A stretch of DNA of 64,000 nucleotides from contig NZ_JAAKYZ010000004.1 in the NCBI RefSeq assembly GCF_015229955.1, positions 116,680 through 180,679 on the forward strand, written 5' to 3'. The position numbers were made by a program, and so were the translations under genes. Under the pieces are notes generated by a model. That model was not told the origin of the DNA. It made no database searches and saw only the letters and a list, made by a program, of their open reading frames with translations. Origin of the DNA: Campylobacter concisus. GTDB taxonomy: Bacteria > Campylobacterota > Campylobacteria > Campylobacterales > Campylobacteraceae. Numbering within the stretch: position 1 is the first letter of the stretch; the number at the start of each line of letters is the position of its first letter. Of the stretch, positions 24,978 to 34,674 are shown one piece after another.

Positions 24978-26141
24978 TTGCAGTTACATCAAGCTAGCGA
25001 GCTTAGTATTCTTGTCGTTTTGGCATTTATCGTCTTTGCTTCGCCTTATATTTCTAAAATTTTACGCATTCCTGTCGCTCCTGCTGAGATAATACTTGGA
25101 GCACTAGCTAGCTACATCGGACTTGTCGGCGAAAATGAGATGTTTAAGCTAATTAGCGAAGTTGGCTTTTTCTTTTTGATGTTTCTAGCTGGTATGGAGA
25201 TCGATCTTAGAATGCTTATAAACATTGACCGTAAAATTTTACGTCTGGGGCTTATCTATCTTGCCCTCATTTACTCGCTAGCAACTGCACTTACATTTAG
25301 TTTTGATCTTAGTTTGCTCTATATCATCATTATCCCGATAATGGCCGTTGGCATGATATTTACGCTATTTAAAGAGTATGGCAGAGATGTAAAATGGCTA
25401 AATTTAAGCATGCTTATTGCAACTATTGGCGAGCTTATAAGCATTACGCTTTTGACATTTATAGCAGCCTATTTGCAGTTTGGAGCTAGTATAAATTTAT
25501 GGCTAACGATTGGCTATTTGATCTTATTTTTAGCTATCAGCGTGCTAAGCTTTAAAATTTTAGATGTGCTTTTTTGGTGGTATCCGGGGCTTAAAGTGAT
25601 CCTTATGCCACACTACGATAAGGACGAAAAAGATATTAGGCTAAGCATTGCTGTATTTTTTTCGATGATTGCACTTATGCTTTATTTGAATTTAGAAGTT
25701 GCCTTTGGCGCGTTTATCGCAGGTATGTTTATAGCGACATTTTTTGATCATAAAAAAGACTTACCGCACAAGCTTTCAAGTTTTGGATTTGGATTTTTGG
25801 TACCGATATTTTTTATACACATAGGCTCAACCTTCAAGCTCTCAAGCCTAAGCTCAAATGAAGTGATAAAAGATGCTATTTTTATATTTTGTGCGATGCT
25901 TGCCACAAGGCTTTTTTCAAGTGTGTTATTTATAGCAAAATTAGGATTTAAAGGGATATTTTTGTTTTCTCTCTCACAATCTATGCCACTAACGCTTCTA
26001 GTAGCAGTTGCTACTATCGCACACAGATCAGGTGAGATAAGTGACTATTCTTACTCATCTTTTATCCTAGCAAGCCTAGCTCAAGCTATAATAGGGACAA
26101 TAATTATAAAATTTCTAATGCAATCAAGAAGTAAGGAGTAA
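24978..26141 (+). CDS. cation:proton antiporter (CPA2/Kef-type)
   Basis: 387 residues from a TTG start preceded by TAAGGAT. About 11-12 membrane helices. The GFFFLMFLAGMEIDLRMLI segment (about 60-80) and AFGAFIAGMFIATFFDHK are typical of CPA2 Na+/H+ or K+/H+ exchangers. There is no C-terminal TrkA/RCK domain, so it is unlike full KefB/KefC. Only 2 nt separate it from gltA, but functional linkage is not evident. Confidence 0.88.
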   Translation: MQLHQASELSILVVLAFIVFASPYISKILRIPVAPAEIILGALASYIGLVGENEMFKLISEVGFFFLMFLAGMEIDLRMLINIDRKILRLGLIYLALIYSLATALTFSFDLSLLYIIIIPIMAVGMIFTLFKEYGRDVKWLNLSMLIATIGELISITLLTFIAAYLQFGASINLWLTIGYLILFLAISVLSFKILDVLFWWYPGLKVILMPHYDKDEKDIRLSIAVFFSMIALMLYLNLEVAFGAFIAGMFIATFFDHKKDLPHKLSSFGFGFLVPIFFIHIGSTFKLSSLSSNEVIKDAIFIFCAMLATRLFSSVLFIAKLGFKGIFLFSLSQSMPLTLLVAVATIAHRSGEISDYSYSSFILASLAQAIIGTIIIKFLMQSRSKE

Positions 26142-26143
26142 AA

Positions 26144-27421
26144 ATGTCATCAAATACAGCTACGCTAACTGATAACAGAACCGGCAAGAGTTACGAGTTT
26201 CCTATACTAAAAGGCACTATGGGGCCTGATGTGATAGACATCTCGACATTTTTTAGTGATACTGGAATGTTTACTTTTGACAGAGGCTATACTTCAACTG
26301 CGATGTGTCGCTCGGCGATAACTTATATAGACGGCTTAAAAGGCGAGCTAATGTATAGAGGTTATGATATCGCGTATTTGGCTGAAAATAAGACATTTTT
26401 AGATGTGGCATACTTACTTTTAAACAAAGAGCTTCCAACAAATGATCAGTATATAAATTTTAAAACCGAGCTTAAAAAAAGAAGCTTTATACATGAGGGC
26501 ATGATGAAGCTATTTGACGCATTTCCAGACAAGGCGCACCCTATGGCGATATTGCAAGCAGCAGTATCAGCGCTAAGTGCCTTTTACTCAGATCACCTAA
26601 ATATGGATAAACCTGAAGAGTATCACGAGATGGCTATGCGTATAATCGCTAAAATTCCAACGATCGCGGCCTTTAGCTACCGCTACTCACGCGGACTTCC
26701 TATCATATATCCAAATTTAGATCGTGGCTTTACTGAAAATTTCCTCTACATGATGAGGGGCTATCCATACGAGCACGTCGATCTTAAGCCAATCGAGATA
26801 AAAGCACTTGACACGGTCTTTATGCTGCACGCAGATCACGAGCAAAATGCTTCAACAACGACTGTTAGGACTGTTGGCTCAACGCATGCTCACCCATACG
26901 CATGTATAAGTGCAGGTATTGGAGCACTTTGGGGCTGGGCTCATGGTGGGGCAAACGAGGGTGTCATCCGCCAGCTTGAAGAGATCGGCTCGGTCGCAAA
27001 TGTCGATAGATACATCGCTAGAGCAAAGGATAAAAACGATCCATTTAGGCTAATGGGCTTTGGCCATAGGGTCTATAAAAACTTTGACCCTCGCGCAAAA
27101 GTGCTTAAGAAGATGAGAGATCAGCTTATGGATGAGATAGGCATTAACTCAGAGCTTATCAAGATCGCAAACCGCATCGAAGAGATCGCGCTAAATGACG
27201 ACTACTTTGTGAGTAGAAATTTATATCCAAACGTTGATTTTCACTCAGGGCTCATCCTAAAGGCGCTTGGTATACCAAATAATATGTTTGCTGTAATCTT
27301 CGTCATCGGCAGGACTCCAGGCTGGATCAGCCAGTGGATCGAGCTAAAAGAGCAAGATACGATAAAGATCGTCCGCCCAAGACAGCTTTATGTTGGAGAG
27401 ACAAACAGAACACCAAAATGA
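26144..27421 (+). CDS. gltA: citrate synthase
   Basis: 425 residues, type II hexameric length. The ADHEQNASTTTVRTVGST block and MGFGHRVYKNFDPRA carry the active-site histidines, and VDFHSGLILKALG the late conserved segment. It condenses acetyl-CoA with oxaloacetate, opening the TCA cycle. The stop codon overlaps the cysQ start (ATGA). Confidence 0.97.
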   Translation: MSSNTATLTDNRTGKSYEFPILKGTMGPDVIDISTFFSDTGMFTFDRGYTSTAMCRSAITYIDGLKGELMYRGYDIAYLAENKTFLDVAYLLLNKELPTNDQYINFKTELKKRSFIHEGMMKLFDAFPDKAHPMAILQAAVSALSAFYSDHLNMDKPEEYHEMAMRIIAKIPTIAAFSYRYSRGLPIIYPNLDRGFTENFLYMMRGYPYEHVDLKPIEIKALDTVFMLHADHEQNASTTTVRTVGSTHAHPYACISAGIGALWGWAHGGANEGVIRQLEEIGSVANVDRYIARAKDKNDPFRLMGFGHRVYKNFDPRAKVLKKMRDQLMDEIGINSELIKIANRIEEIALNDDYFVSRNLYPNVDFHSGLILKALGIPNNMFAVIFVIGRTPGWISQWIELKEQDTIKIVRPRQLYVGETNRTPK

Positions 27422-28224
27422 GTGAGCTTCTAAATTTAGCTAAAAAAGCAGCCGTTAATGCTGGAGCGCAAATAATGAAATTTTACTCTGCAGATAATAC
27501 GGCTCTTAAAGTCTGCCTAAAAGATGACAGCTCGCCACTAACTAGCGCTGATCTAGCTGCAAATGAAGCGATAATAAAAATTCTAAGCAAAAGTGGGATA
27601 AAAATTTGCTCTGAAGAGAGTATCTTGCAAGAAAGCGATAAAGACGAGTTTTGGCTCGTAGATCCTCTTGATGGCACGAAAGAATTTCTAGCTAGAAATG
27701 GCGAATTTTGCGTTTGCATAGCGCTTATAAAGAAAGCTAGACCGGTGCTTGGTGTCATTTTTATCCCAGTTAGCAAAGAGCTTTTTTATGCTGATGAAAA
27801 CGGCGCTTTTAAAGAAATTTTAGGTGACAATAATGAAATCATAAAGAGGATCGATCTAAACAAAAAAGATAAAAATTTAGACAATCTAATCTTTTCAAGC
27901 AGAAGAGGTGATGCCAAAGAGATAGAACTTATAGGACAGAGCTTAAATTTTAAGCAAAGGTGCATCGGCTCAGCCATAAAATTTTGCCGTTTGGTTGAAT
28001 TTGGTGGAGCTTATTTGAGATTTGCGCCAAGCTACCTTTGGGACAATGCTGCAGGAGAAGCGCTCGTAAATTTTTGTGGCGGAAAAGTATTTGACGCTAA
28101 TAGCAGCAAAGAGATCAGCTACGAGCTTGCTAATTTAAAAAGCCCATTTTTCATAGCTCTCTCAAAAAATACACTAAATCTAAAAGATAAAATCACACAA
28201 CTATATAAACAAAGTAAAACTTAA
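27418..28224 (+). CDS. cysQ: 3'(2'),5'-bisphosphate nucleotidase CysQ
   Basis: 268 residues from the ATG at 27418 that overlaps the gltA stop. Inositol-monophosphatase fold: metal-binding Glu66-Glu67 (SEES) and DPLDGT at 82-87, then a second acidic site in SYLWDNAAGEALV. It hydrolyses 3'-phosphoadenosine 5'-phosphate from sulfate assimilation. The ends of this gene and the next (minus strand) are only 3 nt apart. Confidence 0.9.
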   Translation: MSELLNLAKKAAVNAGAQIMKFYSADNTALKVCLKDDSSPLTSADLAANEAIIKILSKSGIKICSEESILQESDKDEFWLVDPLDGTKEFLARNGEFCVCIALIKKARPVLGVIFIPVSKELFYADENGAFKEILGDNNEIIKRIDLNKKDKNLDNLIFSSRRGDAKEIELIGQSLNFKQRCIGSAIKFCRLVEFGGAYLRFAPSYLWDNAAGEALVNFCGGKVFDANSSKEISYELANLKSPFFIALSKNTLNLKDKITQLYKQSKT

Positions 28225-28227
28225 ACC

Positions 28228-29784
28228 TTAAATTTCTTCTAGTAGATAAAGCATACTAGCTATTTTTGCTGTGCCTAGCACATAGTTCATTATATTTGCG
28301 GCAACCTTATCTTTTTTAAGTACTTTCCCATCTATATCCAATATATTCTCGTTGCTTTCTTTGATAAATTTCAAAGCCTTTGCGGCTACTTCTTCTAAAC
28401 TATTTTTACCATCAAGCAGTAAAAGTATGTAATAATCGACGGTATTAAATTTTCCTAAAATGCTAAATTTATTAGCAAAAGTAACATCAGCGTTATTTTT
28501 ATGATTTAAAAAATACTTTACATAGTTTGTTAAATTTACGCTAAGTCTTGAGTATCCGGGCTTATACTCAATATTTTTTTGCTCATCTTTTAAGATCATT
28601 GCATCAGTCGAGTTTGTTAAAATTCTTACAAAGGCGCTATAAACCATGAGTTTATCTTCTGGTAAAATTTCTAAAATCTGAGAAAGGTTTATGCTAGCTG
28701 GATACATCTTATAAAAGACCTCGCAAAGCCATGATATGTCTTGTGGCATAACGGAGCAACTGTCTTGCCACTCATTGCCTTTCTTTGTAAAATTTGCTAC
28801 AACGTGAATTTTATTAATGTCGCCTGGGCCTATTTGCTTATTGGCTATGCCCTCGTAAGTTTTGTTATGGACTATTAGGCTTTGTCTGAAGACCTTATTG
28901 CTAACTATGTCCATAAACTGTTCCAAATCGATCCTATCTTTAAATTTATTGTTTTTGTATTCATCTACTGTGGCTATGCCAATATCTGGAACAAAGATAT
29001 CATCAAGCGTATATTCACAAAGATAAGCAAGCTCATTTCTGGTGAGCATGGTATTAAAATCCTTGAAATAAAATGGATTATTTGTATCTTCCAAAAACTC
29101 GTGAGCTATGTAGAAGTCATCTTTTGAAAGTATCTCATCTATCCAAAACAACAGCATTCTTGTAGGCATTTTATTTTCATAAGTTATATTATCTTTACTA
29201 AGCAAATATTCTTTATAGATTAAAAGTGCTTCCTTGGCTGCTTTTAGCTTATCTTGCATGCTCTCTTTATCTTTTGTGGCAAGTAGCATTATATCTCTTA
29301 CGATGTCTTTTACTTTCCAACCAGGATAAACATTATAGGAGATAAATGCCACGCCATTTGCACTTAAATTCTCTCTTACGACTTTTAATATGGCTTCTTT
29401 TACAAAGTCAGGTACCCAACTAAAAACACCATGAGCAATGATATAGTCAAATTTCTCATCGCCGTTAAATTCGCAAATATCGCCATGGATAAGCTCTAAA
29501 TTTGTAAGCCCCATCTCTTTAACGATCTCTTGCCCACGCCTTATCTGCTCTCCACTGAGGTCTATACCAACTACTTTTGCGTTTTTATTATTCGCTGCAA
29601 ATGGGATCAAATTTCCGTCAAAGCTACATCCTATCTCTAAAACTCTTGCATTTTTGCACGGCGGCGGGTTTACGCCAAGAAGTGTAGCACAAGCTTCAAG
29701 CCTGTAAGGTGATGATTGTGCAAAAGCTATGGATTTATAAGTTAGTTCGTCATAAGACTTTTCGATTTTGCTATTTTGACTCAT
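28228..29784 (-). CDS. class I SAM methyltransferase with methyltransferase-regulatory domain (PKMT-like)
   Basis: 518 residues. SAM-binding motif I VLEIGCSFDGNLIPFA near residues 45-60 and GIDLSGEQIRRGQE motif II form a complete methyltransferase domain to about residue 180. A long helical C-terminal region resembles the regulatory domain of the rickettsial outer-membrane-protein lysine methyltransferases (PKMT family). Substrate unknown. It is 8 nt downstream of the peroxiredoxin gene and likely co-transcribed. No signal peptide, so cytoplasmic. Confidence 0.8.
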   Translation of the reverse strand: MSQNSKIEKSYDELTYKSIAFAQSSPYRLEACATLLGVNPPPCKNARVLEIGCSFDGNLIPFAANNKNAKVVGIDLSGEQIRRGQEIVKEMGLTNLELIHGDICEFNGDEKFDYIIAHGVFSWVPDFVKEAILKVVRENLSANGVAFISYNVYPGWKVKDIVRDIMLLATKDKESMQDKLKAAKEALLIYKEYLLSKDNITYENKMPTRMLLFWIDEILSKDDFYIAHEFLEDTNNPFYFKDFNTMLTRNELAYLCEYTLDDIFVPDIGIATVDEYKNNKFKDRIDLEQFMDIVSNKVFRQSLIVHNKTYEGIANKQIGPGDINKIHVVANFTKKGNEWQDSCSVMPQDISWLCEVFYKMYPASINLSQILEILPEDKLMVYSAFVRILTNSTDAMILKDEQKNIEYKPGYSRLSVNLTNYVKYFLNHKNNADVTFANKFSILGKFNTVDYYILLLLDGKNSLEEVAAKALKFIKESNENILDIDGKVLKKDKVAANIMNYVLGTAKIASMLYLLEEI

Positions 29785-29792
29785 TTTAGCTC

Positions 29793-30290
29793 CTAGTAGT
29801 CTTTTTCTTTGAGTTTTTCTAGCATATTTTTGGCATCATTCTCAGGATCATCCACTATATATGCGTGCCTTACCTTGCCATCTTTTATGATAAGTGTTTG
29901 TCTAAAGTAGAATTTATGGCCATTTGATGCAGAAAAAACTGGAAGTTCAAGTGCTTTCTCAAGCATAAACTCACTATCATTTAAAAACATAACTCCAGCT
30001 GAAGTTTCTTCTTGAAATTTCTTTTGAGCTGCTATATCTTGGGAGCCAATAGCTATGACCATAAAACCAAGATCGTTAAAATCTTTTAAAAATTTCTTGT
30101 AGTTTATCGCTTGTTTGGTGCAGCCCTTCATGCCTGCAGTATTTTGTAATTGCTCGCTTAAAAGACTAAAGTCCTCGCCTATCTTTGGATAGATGAAAAT
30201 AACGCAGTCGTGTGTCCTTGCAAAGGCGGAAAAATCAAATTCCTTACCGTCTAAGGTATTTAAATATATACTTGTAGGCACTTTTATCAT
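29793..30290 (-). CDS. peroxiredoxin (AhpC/TSA, BCP-like)
   Basis: 165 residues, thioredoxin fold. Cys57 in the MKGCTKQAINYKKFLKDF stretch aligns with the peroxidatic cysteine of BCP-type peroxiredoxins. The family's usual TPGC motif is altered to MKGC, and about ten residues are inserted before it. Cys29 is a possible resolving partner. It is expected to reduce peroxides in the cytoplasm, although the altered motif leaves activity open. Confidence 0.75.
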   Translation of the reverse strand: MIKVPTSIYLNTLDGKEFDFSAFARTHDCVIFIYPKIGEDFSLLSEQLQNTAGMKGCTKQAINYKKFLKDFNDLGFMVIAIGSQDIAAQKKFQEETSAGVMFLNDSEFMLEKALELPVFSASNGHKFYFRQTLIIKDGKVRHAYIVDDPENDAKNMLEKLKEKDY

Positions 30291-30337
30291 ACTTCATCCT
30301 TTAAAATTTTTACTATTATATCTTTATAAGCTTTGTC

Positions 30338-31015
30338 TTAAGCTTTTTTAGAATTTAAAAGATAAACTACAAAAAGGACAAAAAAGCTAATTATTAGCAT
30401 CAAAAGTGCATAGATATGAGCCTTGGTGTAATCAAGCATTTCAACCGCTTCAAATATCGCAATGCTAGCGACCTTGCTCTCTCCAGCTACACTACCGCCT
30501 ATCATTAAAACAACACCAAACTCACCCATAGTGTGAGCAAAGCTAACGACAGTAGCTGTTAATAAATTTGATCTGATACTTGGCAAAATTACCCTAAAAA
30601 TAGTCGTGAGCTTATTTTTACCAAGACTATAACTTGCTTCAAAAAGGCTCTTTTTTAGGCTATTTAGTCCAGCATAAATCGGCCCAAACATAAATGGCAA
30701 TGAATAGATACAACTTGCCACAACAAGACCTGTGAAGTTAAAAACAAGCCTAACTCCAAAAATTTCTTCGATAAATTTACCAAAGGCCGAATAAGGCGAA
30801 AGAAAAATGAGCAGATAAAAGCCAAGAACACTTGGTGGCAAGACCAAGGGCAGTGAGATTACCGACTCTAAAAATGATTTGCCAAAAAATTTTTTCTGCG
30901 ACATAAAATAGGCAAGTGCGATGCAGACAAAAAATAAAATAAAAGTTGTTATAAAAGATAATTTTAGTGATAGCCAAAATGGCTCGTAATCGATACTTTT
31001 TAACTCATCTATCAT
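30338..31015 (-). CDS. modB: molybdate ABC transporter permease
   Basis: 225 residues with five to six membrane helices and the permease EAA-type loop EASYSLGKNKLTTIFRVILP near residue 135, which contacts the ATPase. It moves molybdate across the inner membrane with ModC and ModA. The start overlaps the modC stop by 4 nt. Last gene of modE-modA-TOBE-modC-modB. Confidence 0.93.
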   Translation of the reverse strand: MIDELKSIDYEPFWLSLKLSFITTFILFFVCIALAYFMSQKKFFGKSFLESVISLPLVLPPSVLGFYLLIFLSPYSAFGKFIEEIFGVRLVFNFTGLVVASCIYSLPFMFGPIYAGLNSLKKSLFEASYSLGKNKLTTIFRVILPSIRSNLLTATVVSFAHTMGEFGVVLMIGGSVAGESKVASIAIFEAVEMLDYTKAHIYALLMLIISFFVLFVVYLLNSKKA

Positions 31016-31869
31016 GCTTTTTCCAAATTTACGCTAAATGCTTTTGTGCTAACTACTACCATATCGCCTGATTTTATATTCATTGCTTCGCTGCTACTTA
31101 GCACCACTTCACAAATTTGGCGGTTTATTAATACATTTGCCACGTAAATAGCATCACGTTTTTTTATCTCTAAAATTTTAGCATTAAAGGCAAATTTCTG
31201 CGATCCTGCACTCTTTAAAAATATCTCACTTGCACTACCTGATCTTGAAATTTTTCCATTTTCAAGGACAAAGACTTTATTGCAAAGCTTATAAATTTCA
31301 GCAATATCATGACTTACTAAAATAATGCTCATCTTAAACTCATCATGAAGTGCCAGTAAATAGTCTTGAAGTTTCTCGCGCATGGCGTTATCAAGCGCAC
31401 TTAACGGCTCATCAAGTAGTAAAATTTCAGGCTTTCTCATAACCGCACGAGCCAGAGCAACACGTTGCTTTTGACCGCCAGAAAGAGTGCTAATTTTTGC
31501 ATTTTTTAGACTTGTTAGGCCGCAAATATCAAGAAGCTTGTTCGCTAGAGCTAGATCGTTTTTTGCAAAGAGTAAATTTTTAAAGACATTCATATTTTCA
31601 AAAAGTGCATAGTCTTGAAATAAAAAGCCGATATTTCGCTTTTGTGGGGCCAAATTTGTCTTTTCATCAAAGAAAATTTTATCTCCAACCTTTATAAAGC
31701 CACTTTGTGGTGCTTCAAAACCAGCGATCAAGCGTAAAATAGTGGTCTTTCCGCCACCGCTTGCTCCATAAAGTGCGACAAAATCACCACTTTCAAAGCT
31801 AAGGTCGGCCTCAAGTAAAAATTTTCCGCCACCGCCATTTAGCTCTTTTTTACAAGAAATTTCTATCAT
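31012..31869 (-). CDS. modC: molybdate ABC transporter ATP-binding protein
   Basis: 285 residues. Walker A GASGGGKTT at 35-43, signature LSGGQ at 129-133, Walker B LLLDEP at 150-155, and a C-terminal Mop/TOBE-like segment (about 220-285) that may bind molybdate and gate transport. It may be the only oxyanion ATPase in the window and so could also serve the second permease at 38.5 kb. Overlaps both neighbours by 4 nt. Confidence 0.93.
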   Translation of the reverse strand: MIEISCKKELNGGGGKFLLEADLSFESGDFVALYGASGGGKTTILRLIAGFEAPQSGFIKVGDKIFFDEKTNLAPQKRNIGFLFQDYALFENMNVFKNLLFAKNDLALANKLLDICGLTSLKNAKISTLSGGQKQRVALARAVMRKPEILLLDEPLSALDNAMREKLQDYLLALHDEFKMSIILVSHDIAEIYKLCNKVFVLENGKISRSGSASEIFLKSAGSQKFAFNAKILEIKKRDAIYVANVLINRQICEVVLSSSEAMNIKSGDMVVVSTKAFSVNLEKA

Positions 31870-32261
31870 TTTTGTGTACTTATGTGAATGCTTGTAGATT
31901 TTATATAGGCAAAGACTTCATCGTTTTCACCTACGTTCATGGTTTTTAATGCGTGATTTGAGATAATAGCTTCAAAGTAAATTTCGCCACACTTTAAGCT
32001 AATAACACTTAAAATTTCACCAAAATTTATAGCCTCAATCACGCACTTTAGCTCGTTTTCAAGCGAGCTATTACTTAGTTTGTCTTTTGCCAAGATAACA
32101 TCGGAGCTTTTAAAACCTAAGTCAATCTCATCATCTAAGGCGAATTTGCTAGCCTCATTCAAGACTAGCATAAATAAATTTGCCTCTAAATTTAGACCCT
32201 TTAGCTCAAATAGGCTAACGTCATCTTTAGTTAAAATTCCAACGATCTTTGCTCTTATCAT
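31866..32261 (-). CDS. stand-alone TOBE/molybdopterin-binding-domain protein
   Basis: 131 residues in two Mop-like halves (about 1-62 and 68-131), each with the I.A.NFGEI / VSLFELKG beta-barrel pattern. It resembles molbindins, which store or buffer molybdate in the cytoplasm. It lies between modA and modC with 4-nt overlaps on both sides, so production is tied to uptake. The role here is inferred from family and operon. Confidence 0.8.
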   Translation of the reverse strand: MIRAKIVGILTKDDVSLFELKGLNLEANLFMLVLNEASKFALDDEIDLGFKSSDVILAKDKLSNSSLENELKCVIEAINFGEILSVISLKCGEIYFEAIISNHALKTMNVGENDEVFAYIKSTSIHISTQK

Positions 32262-33013
32262 TTAGCTGGAACGTTGTAACCAAATTTCTTGAAAATTTCT
32301 CTTGATTTATCACCTAAGATAAACTCATAAAATGCTTTTGCATCATCATTTTTTTCAGCATGTTTTAGAAGAACTATGCCTTGATCGATCGGAGTGTATA
32401 GTTTTTGTGGAACAAGGATGTAATTAATGCCCTCTTTGTATTTTGACATTTTCTCATCAAAAAGTGCACTAGCTGCGATAAAGCCTACATCAGAAGCACT
32501 TAATGCTTGAGATAGAGTTTCAGAAATTTTTTGAGCATAGACGATATTTTTTTCTACTTCATCATAAAGCTTTGCGTTTTTAAGAGCCTCTATACTAGCT
32601 TTGCCGTATGGCGCAGTTTGTGGATTTGCGATAGAGATCGCTTTTAAGCCACGAACAACCTCAATACCTTTTTTGAAATCAACATTTCTAATAGAAAAAA
32701 TAGCAACAGCGCCTTGTGCATAAACTTTTGGAGCAACCACTGCAAAGCCTGTGTCGTAGGCCTTTTGCGCAAAGCCCATATCAGCAGCCATGAAGATATC
32801 AGCTGGAGCCGAGTTTTGTATCTGCGTGACAAGGCCACCGCTTGCGCCAAGAGTTAGATTGATCTTAGCGTCTGGATGAAGCTTGTTAAACTCTTTTATA
32901 AGCTCTGGAAATGCGTATGTTGTGTTTGCCGCAGCATATACATTTACTTCAGCGCCAAATGCGTTTATGGCAAGCAGAGCTACTGCGCATAGAAATTTAA
33001 AAACCTTTTTCAT
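32258..33013 (-). CDS. modA: molybdate-binding periplasmic protein
   Basis: 251 residues with a signal peptide (cleavage after NAFG-A near residue 21). The mature part has ANTTYAFPELIKEFNKLHP and the ligand-region GASGGLVTQIQNSAPADIFMAAD, plus the C-terminal FYEFILGDKSREIFKKFGY typical of ModA. It captures molybdate for ModBC. The ATG immediately follows the modE stop, with its AGGAG site in the modE coding end. Confidence 0.94.
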   Translation of the reverse strand: MKKVFKFLCAVALLAINAFGAEVNVYAAANTTYAFPELIKEFNKLHPDAKINLTLGASGGLVTQIQNSAPADIFMAADMGFAQKAYDTGFAVVAPKVYAQGAVAIFSIRNVDFKKGIEVVRGLKAISIANPQTAPYGKASIEALKNAKLYDEVEKNIVYAQKISETLSQALSASDVGFIAASALFDEKMSKYKEGINYILVPQKLYTPIDQGIVLLKHAEKNDDAKAFYEFILGDKSREIFKKFGYNVPAK

Positions 33014-33796
33014 TTATACTCCTATTATGGTTTGAGATGATTTTACTATGGCTAAAAGCGTGTCACCAACGCCTATTTGCATATCCATCGCGCTATCTTT
33101 TGTGATGATGGCAGTTAGGGTCTGCTCATCACTTAGTTTTAAAGTGATTTCAGCATTTACAGCACCTATCTTTGCTTCGATCACTTCGCCTTTTAATTGA
33201 TTTTTTGTGCTTATTTTTATATCTAGATCCTTAGCCAAAATGACAGCTGGAGCTTTAAAAATATAAATAACTTTTTGTCCAACTTTTAGGCCTAAATTTT
33301 TCTCACTTTCAACCGTGATGTTTGACTCAAGCGTGCAGCCATTACTTAGTTTTGCAACTATTTGAGAATTTACCGCACCTCTATTTATGCCAATAATCTC
33401 ACATGAGAGCTGATTTCTAGCACTTAAGTTCATATTCATTCTTTGAAGATTTATAATATCTACATCCTCAAAATCTACTTTTTGACAAATTTTTTGTAAA
33501 AAGTCCTTTTGAGTCTCAAGAATGGCATCATAAATTTTTATCAGTTTATCGGCATACTCGCTTAGCTCGGAGCCACTATTTTTCTTATTTCCATCAGCTC
33601 TAATAATAAGTGGCTTGCTACTTTTGTTATTTATCGTATCAAGACAGTCCCAAGCATTTTTATATGATATACCAACCAATTCCGCTGCTTTTGTGATACT
33701 TTTTGTCTCTTTTATGGCCTTTAATAATGTAATATGTTTAGCTAAAACCTGTGTATCTTCGCCTAAAAATAGTTCTAAATTTATATCTGCTTTCAA
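33014..33796 (-). CDS. modE: molybdate-responsive transcriptional regulator ModE
   Basis: 260 residues from a TTG start (AAGG upstream; no in-frame ATG fits). N-terminal winged helix (about 20-110, with SITKAAELVGISYKNAWDCLD as the recognition region) and two C-terminal Mop domains (about 125-190 and 195-260). Molybdate-bound ModE represses mod genes in other bacteria. Being first in the operon suggests autoregulation. No clear ModE operator was identified in the 165-nt upstream gap. Confidence 0.88.
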   Translation of the reverse strand: MKADINLELFLGEDTQVLAKHITLLKAIKETKSITKAAELVGISYKNAWDCLDTINNKSSKPLIIRADGNKKNSGSELSEYADKLIKIYDAILETQKDFLQKICQKVDFEDVDIINLQRMNMNLSARNQLSCEIIGINRGAVNSQIVAKLSNGCTLESNITVESEKNLGLKVGQKVIYIFKAPAVILAKDLDIKISTKNQLKGEVIEAKIGAVNAEITLKLSDEQTLTAIITKDSAMDMQIGVGDTLLAIVKSSQTIIGV

Positions 33797-33961
33797 AATT
33801 TTTACCTTTACTATATTAGAGAATAATTTGTGAAGTATATCTAATTATATTAATCCTTAAGCTTAAAGATTTAAGTCGATTTATAAATTTCTCTTAATTT
33901 CTTGTAAAGTTTTTAAAAGATAAAATCGAGCTACATTTTATAAATAAAAATAAGGCTTAGT

Positions 33962-34672
33962 ATGAAATTTTTGCTTTCTATCTTTTTTAGTTTGCTTTTA
34001 GCCTGTGCTAATACGGACATAAATACGAATAGCGAAAGTGATGAATTTGATGTTGAATTTGAAGCAAGAAAAGATGTTTTTGACCCACTTAGTGGCTACA
34101 ATAGAATGATGACACATGCAAATGACTTTATCTATGTAAATATGCTAACTCCGGTGGCAAAAGGCTATGCCTATGTTGTGCCAAAAACAGCTAGAACAAT
34201 GGTTTCAAATTTCTTTGATAATCTGCTTTTCCCAGTTCGCTTTGTAAACAACTTACTTCAGTTTAAATTTCGAAATGCTGGTGAAGAGACATTAAGATTT
34301 TTAGCAAATACGATAATAGGCTTTGGCGGACTAACAGACGGAGCAAAATACTACAATCTTAAGCCTCACGATGAAGATTTTGGACAAACGCTTGGATATT
34401 GGGGGCTTGGCGGTGGTTTTCATATCGTTTGGCCACTTATTGGACCATCAAATTTAAGAGATACTGGTGGCATGGTCGGAGATTATTTTGCTGATCCTAT
34501 TAGCTACGTTGATCCTATACTTTTATCAACTGGTATCAAGTCATATAGAGCGTTTAATAGCTTTTCACAAGATCCAACTGCTTATGAAAAACTAAGAAAA
34601 GATGCTATTGATCTTTATCCATTTTTACGCGATGCTTACGAGCAAAGACGCGACAAGCTTATCAAGGAGTAA
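33962..34672 (+). CDS. mlaA: MlaA/VacJ outer-membrane lipoprotein
   Basis: 236 residues with lipobox LLAC (Cys15). The family blocks DPLSGYNRMMTHANDFIYV and the C-terminal WGLGGGFHIVWPLIGPSNLRD are clear. MlaA removes mislocalised phospholipids from the outer leaflet and passes them to MlaC. It lies 2 nt before mlaC. In E. coli mlaA is unlinked to the other mla genes, but here the three form one operon with an RND protein. Confidence 0.93.
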   Translation: MKFLLSIFFSLLLACANTDINTNSESDEFDVEFEARKDVFDPLSGYNRMMTHANDFIYVNMLTPVAKGYAYVVPKTARTMVSNFFDNLLFPVRFVNNLLQFKFRNAGEETLRFLANTIIGFGGLTDGAKYYNLKPHDEDFGQTLGYWGLGGGFHIVWPLIGPSNLRDTGGMVGDYFADPISYVDPILLSTGIKSYRAFNSFSQDPTAYEKLRKDAIDLYPFLRDAYEQRRDKLIKE

Positions 34673-34674
34673 AT

